DNA of 45,127 nucleotides from Rhodoblastus acidophilus (GTDB lineage: Bacteria; Pseudomonadota; Alphaproteobacteria; Rhizobiales; Beijerinckiaceae). Made by a program: the position numbers and the translations under genes. The notes under the pieces are model-generated. The model worked only from the letters and a program-made list of their open reading frames with translations, was not told the DNA's origin and searched no databases. This document shows, in pieces, positions 7,209 to 15,775 of this stretch; the first letter of the stretch is position 1; each line of letters begins with the position of its first letter. The stretch is taken from contig NZ_JAOQNX010000037.1 of the NCBI RefSeq assembly GCF_025961575.1, forward strand, positions 1 to 45,127. Direction: 5' to 3'.

Positions 7209-8504
7209 TTAGCCCGCCGCATCGCGGGTGCGGCCCACTTTCGGCAATTTGCCGCGCAACAGCGCCATCAGCACCGGGCCAATGGAAAATTCTTTGGCCC
7301 GGGCTTTCGCCGAAAGCGCGCGGAGATAACCGCCCGGGCTGCCAATGGCCTCGCCTTTTTGCAGGATTGCGGCAATCATCACCGCGGCGTCGGCGGTCCC
7401 CATGGTCTCCTGCGCCTCGCGCCAGGCGTCCGCCGATATGCCAAGGGCGGCGCGCGCCAGACCCGCAGTGGCGATCAGATCGCGCCAGGAGCCTATCCGA
7501 TCCTTGGCGTAATCGGCGATATCCGGGCACGCCTCGAGCACCATCCCGAGCGGATAGGTTTTCATTGTCGGCGCAATCTTTGCCGCATTCGCCTCCTCGT
7601 CGTCTTGAGACCTTTGTGGAGCGCGCCCATCTTGGTCGATTGAACCAATATCGACGGCCCTGCCTTCTCGTAGGCAAGGTTCAAGATCAATTGGAGGGTT
7701 TGGTTTTGAATTATGTATGTGACGCTCAGTTTGAGACTCATTGGCGCTTATATTTTGCGAATTTACGTGAGTTTCCAACAGATTGAGCACTTCGGAGGAC
7801 AGGAGTGCCAGCTCATCGGCGACAGGCTCCAGTTCGGCTCTCGTCGCCGTGCGCGGAATCCGGCCTACAATGGCGCGAAACATCTCATGGATCGTCATCC
7901 AATCCGCAGGGCCCTGCCCCGCGATGCGGGTCGGAACGCCCTCCTCGATGCCGGTTACGATCATCTTGGCGATGTCGCGTCGACAGATGGTGATGCGTTC
8001 GCGCACGCGTTTGAGCGACCGCTCTTCGGCGCGCACGGCTTCTGCGAGCGCCTCGAATTCGTCAGCGCGCGCCACCAGCGGAGCGAGATCGAAGCCAAAG
8101 GCGATTTCGACATCCCCTGCCCCGTCCTTGCGGGCGTAGCGTTTGCCGTTGGGGCTGTCGCGCCGCACGATCAAGCCGGCGTCGACTAGGACGGCGAGAT
8201 GGCGCCTGAGCGTCGCCGGCGCCATGCCGTGGGCGCGCAGGCTGAGTTGCCGGTTTGAGGGAAAGACCACCAGGTCTTCACCGGCGAGGATGGTTTCGGG
8301 ATGAAACGTCAGCAGCGCGTCAAGCACCGCCAGCGCGCGTTCGGACACGCCGAGAGGCGCGCGCGCCGCGCAAATCGCGCGGAAGACATTCCATTTGTGC
8401 GCGAATTTTTCAGGCGGACGCGCTTTTGCCGCCGCCTGGCTTGCCACATGGGCAAGCGTCAGCGACCGCCGCCCAAAAGGCGTCGTTGATTGATGTGGTT
8501 CCAT
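7209..8504 (-). CDS. repC: RepC replication initiator of a repABC plasmid
   Basis: About 431 residues from the ATG at 8502-8504; an in-frame TTG seven codons upstream is less likely. The N-terminal half holds the RepC winged-helix region (FPSNRQLSLRAHGMAPATLR, then RHLAVLVDAGLIVRRDSPNG). The C-terminal domain includes a FSIGPVLMALLRGKLPKVGR segment. RepC binds the origin, which in this family lies inside repC itself, and is limiting for replication. Just before the ATG the transcript can form a 7-bp hairpin (CTTTGCC/GGCAAAG, 8507-8527) that may hide the ribosome site, as expected for ctRNA-controlled repC leaders. Confidence 0.92.
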   Translation of the reverse strand: MEPHQSTTPFGRRSLTLAHVASQAAAKARPPEKFAHKWNVFRAICAARAPLGVSERALAVLDALLTFHPETILAGEDLVVFPSNRQLSLRAHGMAPATLRRHLAVLVDAGLIVRRDSPNGKRYARKDGAGDVEIAFGFDLAPLVARADEFEALAEAVRAEERSLKRVRERITICRRDIAKMIVTGIEEGVPTRIAGQGPADWMTIHEMFRAIVGRIPRTATRAELEPVADELALLSSEVLNLLETHVNSQNISANESQTERHIHNSKPNPPIDLEPCLREGRAVDIGSIDQDGRAPQRSQDDEEANAAKIAPTMKTYPLGMVLEACPDIADYAKDRIGSWRDLIATAGLARAALGISADAWREAQETMGTADAAVMIAAILQKGEAIGSPGGYLRALSAKARAKEFSIGPVLMALLRGKLPKVGRTRDAAG

Positions 8505-8519
8505 GTCTTTGCCTTGTTC

Positions 8520-8547
8520 GGGCAAAGAAAATCCGCTCGCCGAAATG
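8520..8547 (-). promoter_or_regulatory. repC leader block shared with the 14947 gene
   Basis: A 28-base segment just upstream of repC is nearly the same (about 24 of 28) as 14971-14998, upstream of the winged-helix gene at 14060-14947. In both places a TTGAC box on the plus strand follows 10-12 bases later. In repABC plasmids this position is the translational and attenuation control region of repC. The significance is treated in the findings. Confidence 0.7.
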
Positions 8548-8559
8548 ACGCCAAAACTC

Positions 8560-8588
8560 TTGACACTGATTCGCGGAAGTGGGATTCT
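8560..8588 (+). promoter_or_regulatory. Promoter of the repB-repC counter-transcribed RNA
   Basis: On the plus strand, TTGACA (8560-8565) is followed after 17 bases by GATTCT (8583-8588). The -35 is perfect and the -10 is weak. Transcription would run opposite to repABC and start near 8595. Confidence 0.65.
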
Positions 8589-8594
8589 TTAAGC

Positions 8595-8650
8595 GCCAAC
8601 ATAAAGAAGGGGCTTCCGGAACGGCGACGTGACGGGGGCCTTTTTCTTTT
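8595..8650 (+). ncRNA. repABC counter-transcribed RNA (incompatibility RNA)
   Basis: A roughly 55-base transcript is predicted from the promoter at 8560-8588 to a Rho-independent terminator. The terminator stem is GGCTTCCG (8611-8618) with CGGGGGCC (8633-8640), including two G-U pairs, followed by TTTTTCTTTT. It lies in the 212-base gap between repB and repC, where repABC plasmids encode an antisense RNA that lowers RepC synthesis and sets incompatibility. The location, orientation and size fit; the exact ends are inferred. Confidence 0.7.
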
Positions 8651-8716
8651 GCCTGTGGTTCTCCGACTTAGTTGCGGTTTGGTCTGGCCGGCTCATTCCG
8701 ACCAGGCAAACGGTGT

Positions 8717-9736
8717 TCACTCCGGCAGATTGCCGGATTTAAATTCCTCGTAGAGCATCTCCAGCCTGTCTTTGACGAAGTCACCGAACTTCGGCGCGAC
8801 TCGATCGTCAAACACCAAGGTGAGCTTCTTCCCTGTCCGCGCGATCTTGGCAGCGTGCGTCCCGTCTTTCGCCGACCACGTTTCGGCACGACTGCGCGAT
8901 GACTTCTGACGCAGGCCAGCGGCAAGTGTCTCAAAGCGCTTATCCGTATCCAAGACCAGAAATTCGGGTGCTTTGACCATTTCAATCGCACGCGCGCGAT
9001 TGTTTTCCTGTTCGAGAAGGTCGCATAATTCCTGCCACCGCACGCGACCGAAGGCTGGGGCTGGCCCCACACCGTCAATTACTGTTCCCGGCACTCGGGT
9101 TGCGATCGAGATAAGGCGCGAAAGGGCGGCTTTGTCGACATTGAGCGACGCCATGATGATTTCGCGTGAAAATTTCCGTTCTTCTAGTCGGGCGGCAAAA
9201 CGCGCACGTTCGATAAAAGTGAGATCAGTTCGGCCACTGTTTTCCTGACCTTGCGCAATAACCAGTTGCTCATCCGTGAGGACCCGAACGACGGCTCTCA
9301 CTTTAATTCCAAGTTCGCGCGCCGCTCTCAGGCGACGGTGACCAAATGCGACTTCGTAACGCTCTGTCGCGCCGGGCTTGGGCCGTACGAGGATAGGAAC
9401 ATTCTGGCCATGCTGGCGAATTAGGTCGCGGAAGGCCGCACTTTGCTCTTCCGATGATTCCATGCGATCTGCGACGAAAGAATTGTCGATGATCGCTGGA
9501 TCAAGTTCAACGATCACCTGCCCTTCAATGAGCTTCTGCTCGATCTCCTCCGCGCGTTTCACCTTTTCCGAGATGCCGCCCAGCGACTGCGATATCGCAC
9601 CAAGCGCACCAGATGGTTTGACAGATCGCTCAAGCGCAAGAAGCGGGCGCGCGCGTTGCGGCGGTGCTTCATTAATCTCTGCCGTAGGCGTCACAGTCTC
9701 GGCCGCAGGAGGATCGAAATTGATTTTACGCGCCAT
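8717..9736 (-). CDS. repB: RepB (ParB-family) plasmid partition protein
   Basis: The 339-residue protein has the ParB N-terminal domain. This includes the arginine-patch motif GHRRLRAARELG and the ENSGRTDLTFIERARFAARL segment, followed by a helix-turn-helix for parS binding. The C-terminal part would dimerise. The start is 2 bases downstream of the repA stop. RepB binds centromere sites and stimulates the RepA ATPase. No perfect GTTNNNNGCNNNNAAC parS site was found by eye nearby. Confidence 0.93.
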   Translation of the reverse strand: MARKINFDPPAAETVTPTAEINEAPPQRARPLLALERSVKPSGALGAISQSLGGISEKVKRAEEIEQKLIEGQVIVELDPAIIDNSFVADRMESSEEQSAAFRDLIRQHGQNVPILVRPKPGATERYEVAFGHRRLRAARELGIKVRAVVRVLTDEQLVIAQGQENSGRTDLTFIERARFAARLEERKFSREIIMASLNVDKAALSRLISIATRVPGTVIDGVGPAPAFGRVRWQELCDLLEQENNRARAIEMVKAPEFLVLDTDKRFETLAAGLRQKSSRSRAETWSAKDGTHAAKIARTGKKLTLVFDDRVAPKFGDFVKDRLEMLYEEFKSGNLPE

Positions 9737-9738
9737 CC

Positions 9739-10938
9739 TTAGCTCCTGGCCCAGACTTGTTTGATCAAGCCTTCGATCTCGCCGTTCACCAAGTCGAGCG
9801 CTTCGATAGCTCGATCATAGGTGCCGCGCGTGAACTGCTGTCGTTCAACCTCATAAAGTGTCTGCTTCGTAAGTCCGGCGTCAGCGATAGCCGTGCTTTT
9901 CACCATCGGATGAGTCAATACGCGCGACCCGAAGATCGAACGCATTAGACCAACCATTGTCGTCTGCGGACCGTCACTAGGTTCGTATCGCGTGACGAGG
10001 TAGCGCATCCAATCGTATTGCGTTGCGCCGCCTGCGCGCGCTACCACATCAAGCAAGCTTCCGGTCATGTTGAGGAACTGAGACATCGACATGACGTCGA
10101 GCATCTGAGGATGGACGGTTATGAGAACCGCCGTCGCCGCGCAAAGTGCGGAAAGCGTAAGAAAGCCCAGTTGAGGCGGACAGTCGATCACAACGACGTC
10201 GTAAGCGTCGCTGACCTGAGCCAAAGCTTCGCCGATCCTTGCAAAAAACATAGAATCGTCGTTCTCGCGCGCCATCAGCGCCTTCGGCGTCTCGTGCTCA
10301 AACTCCATGAGTTCGAGCTGACCCGGGACAATGTGCAAGTTGGGCATATATGTGGCGCGCACGATTTCGCGCATATCTCTCCGGGCGTCATCGTAGCGGA
10401 TTGCGCCGTAGATCGTTTCGTTTTCACCAACATCGAGTTCGGGTTGATGCCCAAAGAGAGTTGAGAGACTCGCCTGCGGATCAAGATCAATTGCAAGAAC
10501 GCGGTAGCCTCGGAACGCAAGGTATTGAGCGAGGTGCGCCGCAGTGGTCGTCTTGCCGCTACCTCCTTTGAAGTTCATCACGGAGATGATCTGAAGGGCT
10601 TCGCCTTCACGCCGATGCGGAATGTAGCGGCGTGCACCCTTGCCGGCGCCATCGAGCTCGCTTCTCAGGCCATCAATGTCATCAATTGAATAGCTACGGC
10701 GGCCACTCGTTGGGGCTGGAGGGCCCTTCCCTTCAGAAACAAGCTGCCGAAGATAGCCCTCCGCGATGCCGATGAAACGCGCGGTCTCTGCTGACGAGAA
10801 GCGGCGGATTGTTTTCTCGGCCATTGGCGGGAAGTCACGAAGCTGCTGCGCCCGCAGCCGCGTAGAAAGCTCTGCCGCGTCGGCATTGATCAGTGAACGG
10901 AGATCCCGCACACTACCGTCAAGGGATTTGACTGACAT
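9739..10938 (-). CDS. repA: RepA (ParA-family) plasmid partition ATPase
   Basis: The 399-residue protein has an N-terminal HTH region of about 110 residues (FSSAETARFIGIAEGYLRQL). The deviant Walker A KGGSGKTT follows at 124-131, then VLAIDLDPQASLSTLFG and a Walker B VVVIDCPPQLGFL. The length and the N-terminal extension are typical of type Ib ParA / RepA. It drives segregation with RepB and represses its own operon. It is the first gene of repABC, so the operon promoter should lie in 10939-11100. Confidence 0.95.
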   Translation of the reverse strand: MSVKSLDGSVRDLRSLINADAAELSTRLRAQQLRDFPPMAEKTIRRFSSAETARFIGIAEGYLRQLVSEGKGPPAPTSGRRSYSIDDIDGLRSELDGAGKGARRYIPHRREGEALQIISVMNFKGGSGKTTTAAHLAQYLAFRGYRVLAIDLDPQASLSTLFGHQPELDVGENETIYGAIRYDDARRDMREIVRATYMPNLHIVPGQLELMEFEHETPKALMARENDDSMFFARIGEALAQVSDAYDVVVIDCPPQLGFLTLSALCAATAVLITVHPQMLDVMSMSQFLNMTGSLLDVVARAGGATQYDWMRYLVTRYEPSDGPQTTMVGLMRSIFGSRVLTHPMVKSTAIADAGLTKQTLYEVERQQFTRGTYDRAIEALDLVNGEIEGLIKQVWARS

Positions 10939-11040
10939 CGACCTTCTTATCTCTGCATCTGCGGAATTTTGAGCATGCGCCCCGAAAATGCGCTGATGAT
11001 CAGTAATGCCCGATTCTCTCGAAGCTGCAAGGATTATTGA

Positions 11041-11060
11041 GTTAACGGGAAGTTAACGGG
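11041..11060. repeat. Tandem GTTAACGGG repeat upstream of repA
   Basis: GTTAACGGG occurs twice with a 2-base gap (11041-11049 and 11052-11060), giving an 11-base period close to one helical turn. It is about 100 bases before the repA start, where RepA autorepression or partition sites are expected. The direct readout is the repeat; the operator role is inference. Confidence 0.45.
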
Positions 11061-11885
11061 CGCGCTTATCGCGAATTTAGCGTGCAATTCGTTGCCGTGT
11101 GACCGACTGAGAACGCTCAGAGCCTGCGTCTTAATCCCGATTTCGGATCCTTTTGCTGCACTCCGCGCCCTGGCGTATCCGTACGACGAAACTGCATTGG
11201 GGCCTCAGGCAACCGAAAATTGCCCCCAAAACTGATCCTGTGCGGCCGGCAATGTCCTTCGCCGCAGCGCATGAGGCAGCGAATAGCGAGGGTGCGGCGT
11301 CCGGCGGAGGCGACTCACGCAGAGAACAGCGTTGGCAAATGCGTCGCCGTCGTCTGTTAGTGACGCGCGCCATCCGACAGACTGGCGAACTGTATCTTGT
11401 GAGTGTGACGCAGGACGCCATCGGGCGTGTCCATCACCGAAGCGTCCGCACCGGCAGCCAAGGCGTGGCTCCTACTGTCGATTCGTCTCCTCCTTATTGG
11501 TATTGGAGGTGCTTCTCGCGCTACCTTCAGCTGTCCCGCGCGCTCCCAGCGCCGCTGCGAGCCTTCAAATCGCGCGCGCGGCGTGTTCACGCGCCGCGTC
11601 GAAGCGCTTTTTGCCAGACCTCCCACCAGCGCCCAGACCCCGTTCGCCCTCCCGCCTGTTGCGGGAGGCGAAACGAGGCGGCGCCAGCGGCCGGCGCAAA
11701 CGCAATTGCATCGAGACTGATCATGCCGGCTGTGGCAAACGGGCTCCGGGGCGTTCATGGCCGTGCTGGTTGCGATGCTCCGACAGCAGCCAATTATTTG
11801 CCCCAACCCACTCTGCAGCCGAATGAAGCGTCACTTTGGTTTCGCGCGATTGCGGCAACGCCCTCGCGCTGGCTACAAGCACCGC
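11061..11885. other. Gene-free stretch between repA and the transposase remnant
   Basis: Several open frames are present in all directions but none resembles a known family or has a convincing start. The sequence is probably degenerate DNA brought in or left behind with the IS1182-type element that follows. Confidence 0.4.
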
Positions 11886-12828
11886 AGTCGCATAGGAATA
11901 GCGCGCCAACAAAAAAGCAAAGCCAAGAACACGGCACGCTGGCGGTTCCCTTGCCGGCAAGATCGAGGCGCAGTTGCAGGCGGAGGTCGCCGATCTGATG
12001 GCGAAAGCCGTGGCGGCCGATGCGGCGGACATTCCCGATGGCATGTCGATACCCGACGAACTGGCGCGCGCAAAGAGCGCATGCGCAAGCTGGCCGAAGC
12101 GCGGGCGAAAATTGAGGCGCGCGCGGGAGCGTTACGTGCGGGAGAAGCACGCGGCGAAACTGTGGGCGCGCAAAGCCAAGGCGGCGGACACGGGCAAGAA
12201 GCCCGGCGGCAAGCGTCCAAAGGCTCCTGCCGAGGGACCGAAACCGGAAGACCACATCAATCTCAACGACGAAGAGTCGCGCATCATTCCGCCGCCGGTA
12301 GCGGCTTCGACCAGTGCGACAACGCGCAGGCCGCAGTCGCCGCGGGAAGCCTTCTGGTCGTCGCGGCCGATGTGGTTCAGGCCCCGAACGACAAGCAGCA
12401 GCTTGAGCCCAAGCTCGGCAAGATCGTGCCCGTTGCCGAAGAAGTTGGGAGAACCCGAGACGCTGCTGGCGGACACGGGCTATAGCGCGGCGAATGTCGA
12501 GGCTTGTGCGGAGGCGGGGATCGACCCGCTGATCGCCATGGGCCGCCAGCCGTACCTTTCGCAGTTCGATGAGCGTTTCGAGGCCGCGCCCCCCGCGCCG
12601 GAAAACCCGACGCCCGTCGAGACCGTGGCGCATCACTTGCAGACGCCCGAGGGCAAGAAGCTTTACGCCCTGCGCAAACAAACGCCGGAACCAGTGTTCG
12701 GCGTTATCAAATCGGTACTCGGGTTCCGGCAATTTTCGCTGCGTGGTCTAAAAAAGGCGAGAGGCGAATGGAGCCTTGTGACCATGGCGTGGAATTTGAA
12801 GCAGATGTTCGGCCTCGCCTGCGCTTGA
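11886..12828 (+). pseudogene. IS1182-family transposase, multiply frameshifted
   Basis: Fragments in two plus-strand frames join into one IS1182-type DDE transposase. In order these are the NKKAK..KIEAQLQAEVADL helix, KERMRKLAEARAKIEARA (other frame), RYVREKHAAKLWARKAK, GFDQCDNAQAAVAAGSLLVV, then VVQAPNDKQQLEPKLGKI (other frame). The last part is ETLLADTGYSAANVEACAEA, and the C-terminus GFRQFSLRGLKKARGEWSLV ends in a TGA at 12826-12828. At least four frame changes occur, near 12065, 12120, 12290 and 12430, and the N-terminal domain with the first Asp is missing. The gene is dead. No terminal inverted repeats were located. Confidence 0.8.
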
Positions 12829-13142
12829 AAACGATGTCCGCCAATACTGGATAGGAATGGCTGCGCCACGTCGTCCTGCATACCGCGCCAGTCGTCCGAG
12901 GCACATGCCGAAGACGGCCTGAATCGCGGCAAAGCGCCAGTCAACAGCTTGCAAGACGAAGCGCCTAGATCTGGTGGCGATTGAACGCACCGGACGCGGG
13001 GCCACTGCATCTCGCCTCCGTTTTCGCCACCTTGGCCGCGTCGGCCTTGGGCAGGAGGCCGACGCGGGCAGGACCAACGAGCTTTCCGTAATCCCCGCCC
13101 CCAACAACCGTTTGGCCGAAGGCGACGGCCTCGCGGGCTCTC

Positions 13143-13160
13143 AGTTGTACGCTGACAACT
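13143..13160. repeat. 18-bp palindromic repeat, copy 1
   Basis: AGTTGTACGCTGACAACT has 6-bp arms (AGTTGT/ACAACT) around ACGCTG. An identical copy in the same orientation is at 13248-13265. The function is unknown; it may be a mobile-element end or a protein-binding site. Confidence 0.7.
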
Positions 13161-13247
13161 TTATGCGCGAATCGGCTACATGCGCTCTCTAGCCAGATCA
13201 CGACAATCAGTAAATCGCAGCATCCAGGCGCACCCGCCGTCAACGAG

Positions 13248-13265
13248 AGTTGTACGCTGACAACT
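13248..13265. repeat. 18-bp palindromic repeat, copy 2
   Basis: This is an exact copy of the palindrome at 13143-13160, 105 bases away and in direct orientation. The flanks differ (GAG/CAA here against CTC/TTA), so conservation is limited to the palindrome itself. Confidence 0.7.
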
Positions 13266-14059
13266 CAACGCTGTCATCAATGCTGCGCCCAGAACAGGTG
13301 CGCCACTTACGAGGCACACGGACTCCCAGCGCATGGGAGCGAGACCGCTTTGAGGGCAATCATGCATTGCCCCATTTCCGCGCCCGCTCGTCTGGATCGA
13401 AGCCGTCGGTTTCGTTGAGCTGCTGGCCTTGACTACGAAGTTCCGTTGCCTTCGACCGGAGGTTATTCCGCCTGGATGAAGGTCAACTCTATCCTGGGTG
13501 GGATATCCCACTGCCAGACGAGACTTGATCGGAAGGCATCGGCCCCGCGGTGGAAAGCTTGCAGGGCTCTGCCGGTAGTACTTGCTCTGGCCCAGTCTTA
13601 GCTGCACACGCCGCGAGCTTGGCATCACGCTTCGTTCAGGTGCATGACATTTTTGGGCGCGCTTCGATCTCTTGAGACTTTCGACGTGCTTGCGCACGCG
13701 CCGCCGTCGGTTCGTCCCGCAATCAACACTCCGCCGGGAAAGTTCGTCGCATTCGCGCCATTATTCCGGCGGCCGCGAGCAGGCACCGTCTTCAATCTCA
13801 GTTTGGTGCGCACGAGCGCACAGTTCGCCGTGACAATCTCATATCCTAGCTTCCAGTGGCTCGATATTCCCACCCGGAAGGCTTTGTTGTCTCCTATAGC
13901 CCGACTACGTTCATGCGAAATATTCCTATCCGCACATGAGCGGGTAGGGCGCTGGACACAATCTTGCAAATTCTCATGCCGGCAAGCCAAAGGGCGGCGC
14001 AGCGCCGCTCCATTCTTTCGGTCACGGCGGATGCTCGCGGGTTAGGGACGTCGGAAGCG

Positions 14060-14947
14060 TCAACCTGGCGCCGGAGCCGCCGCGTCCTTGAGGCTATGTC
14101 GTCGGAGCCGCATTATCTGTGGGGTGCGCGAACGACAATCGCCTATCTCGCGATCTCCACAAGTGCTTCTGCAAGAAGCTTTATCCGTGGGCTTTGCCTT
14201 TTTGAACCCTCCACCTTCGGGCGGATGAGATCCTCGAGAAAGACAAAAAGCGCGCTGTCCGCGCTTAATCCAGATTTTCCATTCTCGCGAAATAATCCGG
14301 ACGACATTGGAGAGATTTGGGCGCTTGTCGCGCCGGCGCACCTCGATCGTGATAAGGCCCTCGCGCACGGCGAGACGGAGCGCGTTGCGCGTAGTGGTTT
14401 CGCCGATCCCAGCGCGGGCTGCGATCTCCGCGATATATAATCGGCAGTCGCCTCGGTCGCGCACGGCGTCCGCAACGATCCGCAATGCGGCAAGCTCGCC
14501 GGTTGTGAAACGGCAGGCCAGGGCAGGGGGCATCGGGCCGGACGTGGCGAGCAGCCGACGGCGTTCGAGTGATGCACGTCGGTCGGGCGACAACGGCCGC
14601 TTGTGCTTCGGCGGAAAGTGGCTCGGCAAGCTCCGGGTCTTGGTGGCGGCAGTAATCGTTGGCGCGACGGTGACGGGAGCAACGCCGCGAACCTCCTTCT
14701 TCCGCCGTTCAACGGCTGCGGCGAGAGCTTCGGCTTGGTTATCGGACAGAGCTCCGTCAGCCCACTCCGTCCATATATCTTTTGCGAAGCTTTCCAGGGC
14801 GATCAGGGATTTGGTTGCTGCGATGATTGCGAGGGGGGCAAGGCCGATCATCGGTCGGCGCTCGGGCAAATGGATATAATCAATGAGCGCAGCCGAATAG
14901 GCGCCGTGAACACAGCGTGCATGAACCTCTCCAATGATGTGGGTCAT
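14060..14947 (-). CDS. Winged-helix DNA-binding protein, candidate second replication initiator
   Basis: The 295-residue protein starts at the ATG at 14945-14947. A hydrophobic N-terminal segment (GLAPLAIIAATKSLIALESF) is followed by a basic linker. A clear helix-turn-helix/winged-helix region lies near residues 145-225: FTTGELAALRIVADAVRDRG, then IAEIAARAGIGETTTRNALR and LAVREGLITIEVRRRDKRPN. I do not recognise the family by name. Its leader carries the same 28-base block and plus-strand promoter that precede repC, at nearly the same distance (23 against 16 bases). By analogy it may be a plasmid initiator or copy-number regulator. A chromosomal-type transcription factor is the alternative. 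Confidence 0.65.
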   Translation of the reverse strand: MTHIIGEVHARCVHGAYSAALIDYIHLPERRPMIGLAPLAIIAATKSLIALESFAKDIWTEWADGALSDNQAEALAAAVERRKKEVRGVAPVTVAPTITAATKTRSLPSHFPPKHKRPLSPDRRASLERRRLLATSGPMPPALACRFTTGELAALRIVADAVRDRGDCRLYIAEIAARAGIGETTTRNALRLAVREGLITIEVRRRDKRPNLSNVVRIISREWKIWIKRGQRAFCLSRGSHPPEGGGFKKAKPTDKASCRSTCGDREIGDCRSRTPQIMRLRRHSLKDAAAPAPG

Positions 14948-14970
14948 GCCAGGGGCGTCAGAGCCTCAAC

Positions 14971-14998
14971 GGGCAAAGAAAAGCCGTTAGCAGAAATG
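14971..14998 (-). promoter_or_regulatory. Second copy of the repC-type leader block
   Basis: About 24 of 28 bases match 8520-8547, including the uninterrupted GGGCAAAGAAAA start and the GAAATG end. It sits 23 bases upstream of the winged-helix gene start, as the first copy sits before repC. The hairpin around the start is weaker here (GCC/GGC instead of CTTTGCC/GGCAAAG). Confidence 0.7.
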
Positions 14999-15008
14999 TG
15001 CTTCCTGC

Positions 15009-15037
15009 TTGACTTCAGAGTCCGATTCGGGGAAAAT
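15009..15037 (+). promoter_or_regulatory. Plus-strand promoter of the second putative antisense RNA
   Basis: TTGACT (15009-15014), a 17-base spacer and GAAAAT (15032-15037). The spacing is the same as in the ctRNA promoter at 8560-8588. Transcription would start near 15044, divergent from the 14947 gene and antisense to any leader of that gene that begins further upstream. Confidence 0.55.
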
Positions 15038-15043
15038 AAAGTT

Positions 15044-15155
15044 GTTGTCGCTTTCCCGGTTTCAAGGTTTTGGCGAACCTTGAAGGGGCTTTCCCCGCAC
15101 CGACTCTATCTAGCTAGTTTGTGAGGCCCGCCCCCGGCGGGCTTTACGTTTTTCT
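15044..15155 (+). ncRNA. Putative structured antisense RNA upstream of the winged-helix gene
   Basis: The predicted RNA folds into a perfect 9-bp hairpin (TTCAAGGTT 15061-15069 with AACCTTGAA 15076-15084). A GGGG-CTTT-CCCC hairpin follows at 15085-15096, and a terminator stem GCCCGCC-CCC-GGCGGGC at 15126-15142 is followed by TTTACGTTTTT. No plus-strand protein is plausible here. The combination of promoter, hairpins and terminator supports a small RNA; its role as a second copy-control RNA is inferred from the shared leader block. Confidence 0.5.
15126..15154 (+). terminator. Rho-independent terminator
   Basis: A 7-bp all-GC stem (15126-15132 / 15136-15142) with a CCC loop is followed by a T-rich tract on the plus strand. 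No coding gene ends just before it, which fits termination of a small RNA. Confidence 0.7.
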
Positions 15156-15775
15156 AATGCTGTTTTCTCCAATAGGCGGGTCCGAAATCGGCCCAGATAG
15201 CAAGACGCGTGGCACCAGAAATCCGAGCCTGGGCGTCGATGAACCAGGACTCAGAGAACGACCGCCCGAAAACACTGAGCTCGGCCGCGACCGCCGACTC
15301 GTCGGGGAGTCGGGGTTCATCCGGCAATATTGATAAAGTCGTTAGCAAAATCAAATTGTTTCGCCTGAGCAAATAGGCGAGCGTTAAGGGCGCTGATGGA
15401 CGTTTGCTATCCTGCTGATTTTATGAGGTGACTTCAAACCCAAGCCTGCGGATCAAGCGAAGCCGGCGTCAAGGTGTGCCTCATCGCTCGTGATCGGGCA
15501 TGGGCGTCAGGTCGGTGGATCGCGATCCAGGAAGCATCGGCTGCTTAAAAGCGCATTTGGGTGGGGCGAAAAGGCTAGATTCAGCCATTTTCCTGGCCAT
15601 TACATTGTGTTTGGCGAGGAATTCTCTGGAAGTGGCCTCAGCACGTGATTTCGACGGCGCTGGTCCGACGACGACGTCAAACGTAAATTTCGTTAGCAAT
15701 ATGAAATTATGGCGGCTTTGAGAAACGGGTGATTCATGCTTAGAATTTTTTAGCCTACAAAAATGGCTGAAAAAT
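15156..15775. other. Gene-free stretch before the tandem HTH gene
   Basis: Short frames on both strands (for example the minus frame at 15154-15372, which would need a TTG start) have no family resemblance. I see no RNA gene or clear repeat. The promoter of the HTH gene should be near the AT-rich 15690-15770. Confidence 0.4.

Larger units (their letters stand above)
12829..14059. other. Gene-poor 1.2 kb with two identical palindromes
   Basis: No open frame here has a recognisable product. A 173-codon minus frame (13176-13697) has odd composition and no family match. The visible structure is the pair of 18-bp palindromes at 13143 and 13248. The stretch looks like eroded mobile-element DNA. 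Confidence 0.45.

Noticed and set aside
7209-11100. Classical parS sites (GTTNNNNGCNNNNAAC) around repABC
   Set aside because: No full match was found by eye; several partial matches had wrong spacing.
13176-13697. 173-codon minus-strand frame
   Set aside because: The composition is not protein-like (Arg/Ser/Pro-rich), no motif is recognised and it spans one of the palindromes.
15154-15372. 72-codon minus-strand frame
   Set aside because: It would need a TTG start without a ribosome site, and the product resembles nothing known. The hairpin RNA model explains the adjacent sequence better.
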